Of a DNA stretch of 64,000 bases, positions 50,151-57,119 are shown one piece after another. The first letter of the stretch is position 1, and each line of letters begins with the position of its first letter. This DNA is from Lunularia cruciata (Eukaryota; Streptophyta; Marchantiopsida; Lunulariales; Lunulariaceae). The translations under genes and the position numbers were made by a program. The notes beneath the pieces were generated by a model, which saw only the letters and a program-made list of their open reading frames with translations, was not told the DNA's origin and did not search any database. The stretch spans positions 45,699,001 to 45,763,000 of the forward strand of contig OX419755.1 in NCBI GenBank assembly GCA_948567375.1. The letters run 5' to 3'.

Positions 50151-51020
50151 AGTAAAGGTCCCTTTACCTTCTATGATACCACTTCCACTTATAATGGTTA
50201 ATCCTATCAAAATGTCTTCATCCCAACTCCTTGAGACCATAGGTGTAATTGCCTCATACCTTCTCCACTATGAAAGGTCCAAAGTACTTAGGCAAGAAAA
50301 AAATTTGCACCCTCTTGAATTGAATGGAATCAAACAACATTATCCAATCACTTTCCTTAAGGTGCTCTACCTTCTTCTTGCCTTGCCTCTTGTTGTAGCT
50401 CTCCTTTTGTTTCCTTTTGGCTTGTTCCACTCAAACTATAACAACTATTCTTGCTTCTTTCATCCATGGGTTGATCCTTCCTTGACTTCTCTACATCACC
50501 TCCTTGTACCTTCTTCAATTTCTTATAAATGCTTTGAAAAGTAGGAAGGTCAAAGTGAATATGTAAAGTAGATTCAATACCATATATTAAATGAAATAGA
50601 AAGAATCTAGTGGATGTTTTCATGGTTGTCTTATACTACAACAGAATTGCATAAATCCTCATATTTATGCATCTTTGGCCAAAATCATGTACAGGGTTTG
50701 ATTGATTCTCTCTACCAAACCATTGAAGTTTGGCTTATAGGATGTGGTCACTCTATGTGTGATGAAGAAATGTGTTAGCATAGTTGTAGTGATGTTCCTT
50801 ATAAATTGTCCTCCTTTATCCAAAACTTCTTGCAAAGGGCAACCAAATCTAATGATGATGCACTCATAAAGAAATCTACCAACTTCATCTTCATTCTTAT
50901 CCCTCAATGATCTACCCTCAACCCACTTGGTAAAGCAATCAATAATTACCATAATGGACTAATTTTTTGTTGAGGTTCTATTAAGAGGACCTACAAAGTC
51001 AATTCTCCACTTCTTAAAGG
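50151..51020 (-). mobile_element. Element C, 3' part: integrase core and C-terminus
   Basis: Minus-strand integrase pieces: core at 50665-50952 with DCFTKWVE, an altered LDKGGQF second-Asp region and the SYKPNFNGLVERINQT Glu region; then a C-terminal part at 50357-50623 (FHLIYGIESTLHI) and a GPF-type motif near 50250-50290. The integrase N-terminus lies on the far side of M1 (60959-61171). Removing M1 plus one copy of the AAGG target duplication gives a continuous frame across the junction (RPFKKW followed by RIDFVGP), which proves the insertion. Broken by stops; inactive. Confidence 0.8.
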
Positions 51021-51127
51021 TGTCATGCGTATATACATCGCTACACAACATACATCGCTGTCAACATCATACACTATAAAAGCACAACTCACACATAAGT
51101 CATACATAGACTCTAAAGTGCCACAAT
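51021..51127 (-). repeat. M1 3' terminal repeat B2
   Basis: 107 bp, differing from B1 at two visible positions. On the minus strand it runs from TGTGGCACTTTAG to the element's end TGACA, the inverted partner of the TGTCA at the 5' end. Confidence 0.9.
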
Positions 51128-51575
51128 AATCAGATTGCTTAACACTCTCAACTCAACTCAACTCAGATCAGTACTTGATCTGTCACTCTATAAACTGCCA
51201 ACAACTGGGCACTGATTACAGTCAAGCCACACCCACTCAAGCATAGAGAATCCAGGTGACACTCGCCGGCCTCTGTCCACCATAGCCAGGAACTCGAAGG
51301 CTCAACATCACAGAAGTGAGCTCTCTGGAGCTCACTTCGAAACTATACCCCCTGGACTCGAGCTAGCCCTGAAACCCTAACGGTCCTACTAACGGCACAC
51401 TCGACGGTGCAAACGGTGCAAAGTGACGGTGGGCCCCACCGTGAAGTCAGTACCCCGAACACGAAATCTAACCATCGGAAAGTAGTCCCTGAGAAACTGC
51501 TAGAATAACTCTAACTACCATCACTGGAACTCCAGTGTCCGAGCATCTAGATGCGGAGCTACAAATGGCGTGACA
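51128..51575 (-). repeat. M1 3' repeat A2
   Basis: 448 bp, the partner of A1; it lacks one 5-bp CTCAA unit present in A1. It is flanked by B2 and B1. Confidence 0.9.
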
Positions 51576-51577
51576 GC

Positions 51578-51684
51578 TGTCGTGCGTATATACATCGCTA
51601 CACAACATACATCGTTGTCAACATCATACACTATAAAAGCACAACTCACACATAAGTCATACATAGACTCTAAAGTGCCACAAT
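51578..51684 (-). repeat. M1 3' repeat B1
   Basis: 107 bp, separated from A2 by GC (51576-51577) so that the B end and the A start meet as TGACA-GC-TGTC on the + strand. A TATA-like TTTTATAG occurs on the minus strand within B. Run CCCCCC at 51687-51692 (GGGGGG on the minus strand) immediately precedes B1 and is the best polypurine-tract candidate. Confidence 0.9.
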
Positions 51685-51686
51685 TG

Positions 51687-51694
51687 CCCCCCTA
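51687..51694 (-). promoter_or_regulatory. Candidate polypurine tract of M1
   Basis: The minus strand reads AGGGGGG, then CAAT, then the start of B1. M2 keeps a purine run (AGGAGG) at the same place. Its position predicts plus-strand DNA synthesis starting at B1, not at A2. Confidence 0.5.
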
Positions 51695-51851
51695 GCTGGC
51701 GGTTAGGTCCCTCTAACTCCAGATAGCCATCTACTCTAAGTATATTGTATACCCTCTAATGGGCAAAGATCAGGAGGCCGGGTGCTATGGAGCCCCATCG
51801 TTAGTCGCCTGTCTGCAATCTATACCATATAAAGAATGAACTAGCTATAGG

Positions 51852-52151
51852 TCAAGTACATCTAGGACATAACCACTGTCCCTGAGGAACCACTGTGAGG
51901 GGAGGAGTCATACATGCCATATGCCATCCTCTCGAACAGCTATCACACACTAACATAGTAGCAGCTCCACCAGAAGAGCCACATAACATACACCTCAAGC
52001 CTGCACGTACAAGTGCCAAGCTTGGGTCCATAGTACCATCAATGTTTGGAAGGTGGCATGGCGCACAATTGCGCATATGATCCTTCCAAACAACACCATC
52101 ACGTCCTTCTAACACAAGGACTCCAGATGGCAAAACCTCGTGCACTCTCAA
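51852..52151 (-). CDS. M1 pol, C-terminal part: integrase tail and PHD finger
   Basis: In frame with the rest of pol after an internal TAG (52197-52199). Residues 1-45 form the integrase tail with the linker HLPNIDGTMDPS. Residues 54-98 form a complete C4HC3 PHD finger: C54-x2-C57-x11-C69-x2-C72-x4-H77-x2-C80-x14-C95-x2-C98, with the conserved Trp two residues before C95 and a TPPL turn. The finger is at 51858-51992 and the frame ends TGA one residue later. PHD fingers usually read the N-terminal tail of histone H3. The position is where chromoviruses carry a chromodomain, so it could direct integration by reading chromatin; this is inference. No chromodomain is present in M1. Confidence 0.88.
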   Translation of the reverse strand: MRVHEVLPSGVLVLEGRDGVVWKDHMRNCAPCHLPNIDGTMDPSLALVRAGLRCMLCGSSGGAATMLVCDSCSRGWHMACMTPPLTVVPQGQWLCPRCT

Positions 52152-52196
52152 GATAGTGCGGCCTGTAGAAACATCAAGTGTCGTCGGTGCTGTCTG

Positions 52197-52514
52197 CTAT
52201 AGATATATATAGTCGCCTGGATGAAATTGACAGATTGAGGGTCTATAACCTCCTCCTTGAATGGTAGCATAGCGTAAAGTATCTCTATGCTGAGCAATCG
52301 CCAAGTTCTCAAAGGCCATCGGCATCACTCTCCGGAAGATCTCTGCCCGCTGAGAACATGCACGCATCCATACATCGGGGTCATCCAAGTCCAAAACTAC
52401 AGTAGCATCTAGACGAATGGCTGTAGGTAAATCTGGATCTCGTCCATAGAGTAGAAAGTATGGAGAGAAGGATGCTAAGGAGGCTTGCCGGCTGAACCGA
52501 TAGCCCATGGCCAA
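52197..52514 (-). CDS. M1 pol: integrase C-terminal half
   Basis: It continues the integrase frame between internal TAG codons at 52524-52526 and 52197-52199. Residues include SPYFLLYGRDPDLP, the usual segment after the catalytic core, followed by the helical region with QHRDTLRYA and HPGDYIYL leading into the SH3-like tail. In gypsy integrases this part binds element ends. M2 has CCA CAA where M1 has TAG CAG at the stop, so that stop is not a simple one-base change from the M2 codon. Confidence 0.8.
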   Translation of the reverse strand: MAMGYRFSRQASLASFSPYFLLYGRDPDLPTAIRLDATVVLDLDDPDVWMRACSQRAEIFRRVMPMAFENLAIAQHRDTLRYATIQGGGYRPSICQFHPGDYIYL

Positions 52515-52523
52515 CCAAGGTAA

Positions 52524-52916
52524 CTAGAGATCCCAATCTCCCAAGTGGCCTCTCTGCAAACCATACTTTCGCAATCCTCTCTTCACCGTCTGAACCACTC
52601 TCTCTGCTAAGCCATCTGCCTCAGAGTGATCTCGGGATGTAGTACGATGATCAATCAAAGCCTTGTCACACAAGACTTGAAACTCTCCCAAGAACTCTGT
52701 ACCCTGATCAGTCAAAACCTCAGCTGGTGCACCAAAATGACTAAGAATTTGATCCAGGAACGAGTAAGCTGTCCCTTCACTAGACTTGTCAGGAAGTGCC
52801 ACCAACTCAATCCACTTGGAGAAGTGCTCCACCATCACCAAAACATACCGATGATGTCTCACAGTCAGCGGTAAAGGTCCGGCGAAGTCCAAACTCCAAT
52901 GGTAACCCAATCCCAT
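52524..52916 (-). CDS. M1 pol: integrase catalytic core (DDE)
   Basis: Gypsy-type integrase core with the catalytic triad visible: Asp in SLDFAGPL, Asp in LTDQGTEFL and Glu in ADGLAERVVQ about 35 residues later. FSKWIELVALPDKSSE and LDQILSHFGAPAEV match the family. The core cuts and joins element ends to target DNA. It is separated from the upstream segment only by a TAG (52935-52937) that is CAG in M2, and from the downstream segment by a TAG that M2 shares. Confidence 0.88.
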   Translation of the reverse strand: MGLGYHWSLDFAGPLPLTVRHHRYVLVMVEHFSKWIELVALPDKSSEGTAYSFLDQILSHFGAPAEVLTDQGTEFLGEFQVLCDKALIDHRTTSRDHSEADGLAERVVQTVKRGLRKYGLQRGHLGDWDL

Positions 52917-52934
52917 GATAGGTAATGGGTGTAA

Positions 52935-54857
52935 CTATGGCGTAGGAGCATTGAATGATGCTCTAACTCGGTCACAAACCACACATCTGGCAACAAATTG
53001 CTGTACCTTGGTCTGCATACCGCGCCACCAATAATGACTCTGGAGTAAGCTATATGTACGCTTTACTCCAAAATGTCCTAGCTCCTCATGAGCATGACGG
53101 ACCAACTGTGGTCTCTGTGAAGGAAGTGGTACTACTCGCACTCTACCATCCTCCCATACACGCAAAAGGTGTCTACCCTCCAATCTAAACCATCTGGCTC
53201 GCTGAAGAACACGGTCTCTCTCCTTGGCCCCAACTATGCCACCCACAACACCAGTGCGAAGATAGTCCATCACTAAGACATCATCAAGAATGTCTCGCTG
53301 AACTGTACCAATATCTTCACTCTCTGGATCTCTGACCTCAATAACTCCTCCTGTATGCGCTGAGAGAGATACCACCAAAGTCTCTGCAAATATACACAGA
53401 AAGGCCGATGCATGCCAACCTGGCACCATCTCCTCATCTGTCTCACCATGCCAACGTGCTCCGGTCTGATCCTGCTGGCTGGGACATGGGTTTCTACTCA
53501 ACCCATCTGCATCACGGTTCACCACTCCAGGTCTGTGAACAACCGTGAAATCATACTCCTGTAAAATCAGAGCCCATCGTGCAAGCTTCCTTGAAAGCTT
53601 GTCGGACTCCATCAACCACTTCAGCGGCTGATGATCAGTGATGAGAGTGAAGGGGTTACCAAATAGGTAACATCGGAAATGTGCTACTGCCCAAACTGCT
53701 GCCAAGCACTCTCCCTCATATGAACTATACTTCGCCTCCGCTGAATTGTTGGAGCGACTAGCATAGGCCACCACAAACTCCTTCTCCTCATCATCATGCT
53801 GGGTGAGCACCGCTCCAAGCCCCAACATACTCCAATCAGTGTGAACCTGAAATGGTCGTCCTTTGATCGGTCTCCTCAAAATAGGAGCAGATGTCAACCT
53901 CTCCTTGAGCTCTACAAAAGCTCTCTCTTGCTCATCTCCCCAACACCACTCCTGTGTAAGCTTGGTCAGCTTCGTCAAGGCCTTGGCAATGGCACTAAAT
54001 CCTCTAACATAGCGGCGATAGAAGTTTGCCAACCCAAGGAATGCTCGCACTCTGCTCACATCCGTAGGCTGAGGAATACGTGCAATAGCCTCCACCTTGG
54101 TCTGCTGAACACCAAGTCCTCCGGGGTAGATAGTGTGACCCAAATACTCAACCTGCTTGTGGAAGAACCTACACTTCCCAGGATGTAGTTTGAGTCCATG
54201 AGATCTCAACCTCTCAAACACCTCCAACAACTGTCGCTCATGCTCCTCCACAATAGTGCTATACACCAAAATGTCATCAATATAGCACCGAGCAAAATCC
54301 AGTCCAGCTAGGATCCTATCCATGACCCTCTGGAACTCAGCGGGAGCGTTCTTTAACCCAAATGGTAAGAACCTCCACTGATATAACACATCCTTGCCGT
54401 GAGGATCAATAGCCCAAAATGTTGTCTTGGACTTATCCTCCTCCTTGATCGGCAACTGATGATATCCTGCTCGAAGATCCAAAGTACTGAAGACCTTTGC
54501 ATGCCCAATCGCATCAAAAATCTCCTCCGGTGTAGGCATGGCATACCGATCAGCCCTGGTCTGTCGGTTGATAGGACGGTAATCTCCACACATCCGCCTA
54601 TCTGTATAGTTGCCATGCATATCCTTCTTGGCTGGCATCACTGTCGCTGATGCATACTCTCCATGTGAAATCTCCACCAAACCAGCCTCAAAAAGGTCAC
54701 TACTCCGGCTCTGAATCAATGTCCTCTCCATATCACTATATCGATAAGGACGTCGGAAAACTGGTGTGTTGCTAGTCAGCTCAATCCGTATACCAGGTCC
54801 CTTCAAAGCACCCAAATCCTTCATACTGAAGGCAAAACAACTCGTGTGACTACTCAA
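52935..54857 (-). CDS. M1 pol: reverse transcriptase, RNase H, integrase zinc region
   Basis: 640 residues open, in frame with the segments on either side; the first residue given is a TTG, not a true start. Reverse transcriptase: FSTLDLRAGYHQLP (catalytic Asp 127), FLPFGLKNAPAEFQ, and the YIDD box at 192-195. The connection domain runs to about 330. RNase H: Asp 341 in VHTDWSML, Glu about 382, Asp 408 in ITDHQPL, and HRPGVVNRDADGLSR. The integrase HHCC region has H588/H590, H595, C625 and C628. All catalytic residues are intact, making this the best-preserved enzyme block in the window. It converts element RNA into DNA in cytoplasmic particles. Confidence 0.93.
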   Translation of the reverse strand: MSSHTSCFAFSMKDLGALKGPGIRIELTSNTPVFRRPYRYSDMERTLIQSRSSDLFEAGLVEISHGEYASATVMPAKKDMHGNYTDRRMCGDYRPINRQTRADRYAMPTPEEIFDAIGHAKVFSTLDLRAGYHQLPIKEEDKSKTTFWAIDPHGKDVLYQWRFLPFGLKNAPAEFQRVMDRILAGLDFARCYIDDILVYSTIVEEHERQLLEVFERLRSHGLKLHPGKCRFFHKQVEYLGHTIYPGGLGVQQTKVEAIARIPQPTDVSRVRAFLGLANFYRRYVRGFSAIAKALTKLTKLTQEWCWGDEQERAFVELKERLTSAPILRRPIKGRPFQVHTDWSMLGLGAVLTQHDDEEKEFVVAYASRSNNSAEAKYSSYEGECLAAVWAVAHFRCYLFGNPFTLITDHQPLKWLMESDKLSRKLARWALILQEYDFTVVHRPGVVNRDADGLSRNPCPSQQDQTGARWHGETDEEMVPGWHASAFLCIFAETLVVSLSAHTGGVIEVRDPESEDIGTVQRDILDDVLVMDYLRTGVVGGIVGAKERDRVLQRARWFRLEGRHLLRVWEDGRVRVVPLPSQRPQLVRHAHEELGHFGVKRTYSLLQSHYWWRGMQTKVQQFVARCVVCDRVRASFNAPTP

Positions 54858-54965
54858 GAACCTCCAAACCCTCCGTCTTTCCTCTCCAGTAAGCTTGGGT
54901 CCAAGATCTGGCTCCCAAGTATCCTCTGTAACTGTAGTAGGAGTGGAAGACGTACTAATTGGCTG

Positions 54966-55292
54966 CTACATTGGGCCCTTGGGAGCAATGGTGTCATGCT
55001 CCCGACCACTAGAGGTCCCAACCTCTGTGTGAAAAACTCCCTCCACTCTGGCTACAAGCTCCATACGTCCTCTGGCTGCATCCCATGTGGACCAAGGGTG
55101 TAATCCAAGTAGCCCACGCTCACCTGGATGGACTCCAAGTAGACCACTCTCCCTAGTAGCTACTAGATGTGTCCCAAGAATACCATGTCCACTCGGTCCA
55201 TCGCCCCCAGCATGTGCCTGAATTGTCTCGATAGTCACAAGGCTCACAAGTGTCCGAGTGGTGATGCCTATCAAGTGCATCCTACACTGCTA
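54966..55292 (-). pseudogene. M1 pol: linker between DNMT and reverse transcriptase
   Basis: In-frame sequence between TAG codons at 55290-55292 and 54966-54968, including LIGITTRTLVSL, a Gly-rich stretch and RMELVARVEGVFHTEVG. It is conserved in M2 and M3 (35800-36120 and 9840-10130), so it is a genuine part of pol, but I recognise no domain in it. Confidence 0.6.
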
Positions 55293-57092
55293 TGCCAAAC
55301 CAAGGCTCACAATCCAGGTCAAACAGTTCAGGTCCATAGCCTGACCTAACACCTTACGCCTGGATGCCTCTGACACTACTGGAACAACGGTAATACCGGT
55401 GCGAAAACCCATCGCCCGCTCTCTCTCATCAGCATTGGGCTCCACCAACTACTGTAACTGTGAGTCCCAAACAAGTCCAGGTCATCCCTCTCGAAAAGCA
55501 TGAGAGCCTGGGAAACTCATGAGTGTGGGAAATGCAGCTCTAGGCTGTCCAACTAGGTTCACCACTGCCATAGGTGACCTATCAGCCACTACCACTGTCT
55601 GAGACTGACGCCCAACATCCAAGATATCATCAACAAGGATGTGGTCAAGTCGCTGAATCCCATCATAACTACGCTGTAGAACCTCTTTGGGTAAAAGGTT
55701 CGTCCACCAAAGACAAAGACGATGAGCCCGTGATCCCACTCTGGCTGCATCTAACAATACAGCAGGTCCCATCCAAGAATGGACCTGATGTGTACTCGCC
55801 ACCACTCTAGTGCGAGAATCACCCATCAAAGGAACGTTCTCCAAAAGGTAAGCTGGAGAAATAGACTGATGAACCTGGAGATGTCGTAGTATCCGTAACA
55901 TCTCCCAAAACACACCAGAACGAGGATCCTGAAGACCCAAACCACGGCCTGCACGTGTATGTCCCTGACATGGCCATCCAGAAATCACCAAGTGAATAGG
56001 CCCATGTCTCTCTAGGTCATGCACCCCCAGTAAGGAAATGTCTCCCGGTAAGGCCTTCTGGTAACCTCTGACTGCTGACATCGGTAATAACTCCGGATAC
56101 CGATAGGCCAAGTGTGCCACATGATGTAGAGAGACTCGCCTAGCAGTCTCATCTCTCTCTACATACAAGTACCTCTGTACTCGGATACCCGCCTGTAACA
56201 CCGCAGCTAGTCCGGTGCTGATCCCACCAAACAACTCTAATAGACATATCCCCTCTACTGGATACTGCCAAGCTATGAGTGTGGTATCCAGAGGTGTCAA
56301 AGCAATCGCCTCTGGAGGCTTATCCTCACACTCATCCCCTGATGGTACAAAGGCTCCACTCCAAGCCTGCTGCACCAACTGATCCGCATGCTGCTGCAAT
56401 GCCTCCTCTGAACTCCACAATGGAACATCCAAGGTGGATGGAACAATCCCACTCGTACTCCATAGCCGAGTGATCTCCTTTGGTACTGGAGTATCCTCTG
56501 CATGGGCGTTCCCCTCCAACAAGTCACCAGGCCAAGTAACTGCACCGCTGAAAGCCAAAACTGATGCTGCCATGGTCCCGGACTGTAGTGAGCCAAGACT
56601 GCCACTACTGAAGCGTACTGGTAGGCGACATACCCGTCCCTCACCAGACTGCCAACCAGGTCTATAAGAGGCTGTCTCCTCCCAATAGTCAATACTGAAA
56701 CCCATAGGGTACAACACTGCTCCCCCAACTAGCACATCATATGACTCAGCAATCGTCGCAATACCCTGAGCTCTCACCATCGAGCTATCAGTCGGATGAC
56801 CAGGCTGAACCTGGACAACAAGCTCTCCACGTGTGATGTACTGTGTCAAACCACCACCAAGAGATGTCTGGATCTGAAATGGACACCTCTCCACATCGGT
56901 CTTCCGTAACTCCAGACCAACAACTGCAGCCTTCCCCAACATAAGGGGCTGTGCACCAGAGTCTAACAAGACTCTCTGTGGTGTATAGACCTTCCCTGAA
57001 GGTCCCACTAAACGAAAGATCCCCCTCTGGTTATCCAATAGGACAACACCAGGTGTAAACCGCGCTCTCTCAAAGGCCGGTCTAGCTGGCAA
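55293..57092 (-). CDS. M1 pol: aspartic protease and Dnmt3-like cytosine methyltransferase
   Basis: Open for 536 residues to a TGA at 55482-55484, then continuing in the same frame past a TAG (55449-55451) to 55293. The protease has VLLDSGAQPL (Asp 44). The methyltransferase starts near residue 281: motif I LELFGGISTGL (285-295), VERDETA (311-317), a motif III-like GDISLL, motif IV GWPCQG with catalytic Cys 375 (codon 55968-55970), motif VI LLENV (416-420), motif VIII LDAARVGSRAHR with WWTNLLP. After the stops comes AMGFRTGIT followed by VLGQAMDLNCLTWIVSLGL, matching the Dnmt3 C-terminal motif IX/X region. Motif order is conventional, not permuted as in DRM enzymes. Such enzymes add a methyl group to cytosine C5 from S-adenosylmethionine. 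The M1 stops would truncate it; the core through motif VIII is intact. Confidence 0.9.
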
Positions 57093-57116
57093 CTCCTCCA
57101 GTCTAGCCGCTGCTGC

Positions 57117-57119
57117 CTA
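57117..57119 (-). other. TAG separating gag from pol in M1
   Basis: The downstream frame continues with AAARLEELPARP and no frame change. The same TAG stands at this point in M2 and M3. It could be a readthrough stop controlling the gag:pol ratio, or a CAG mutated to TAG. Confidence 0.75.

Noticed and set aside
51021-51684. Tandem insertion of two family-M LTRs as the cause of the B-A-B pattern in M1
   Set aside because: M2 has the identical arrangement with the same repeat lengths at an unrelated site with recognisable flanks, so a single tandem accident does not explain it.
53796-54188. Plus-strand open frames inside M1 (also at 55574, 57427 and 58728)
   Set aside because: They are antisense shadows of the long minus-strand gag-pol frame and have no recognisable motif.
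52935-54857. An independent host gene for a 640-residue protein
   Set aside because: It is pol of M1: same frame as flanking segments, with reverse transcriptase, RNase H and integrase zinc motifs, lying within terminal repeats.
55482-55484. TGA in M1 pol as a CGA-to-TGA deamination
   Set aside because: M2 and M3 have GGA or GGT at the aligned codon, so a simple C-to-T origin is not supported.
55293-56252. A bacterial restriction-modification methyltransferase or contamination (because of the PCQ motif)
   Set aside because: The domain is in frame with gypsy protease upstream and reverse transcriptase downstream, recurs in three copies, and its C-terminal tail fits Dnmt3 rather than bacterial enzymes.
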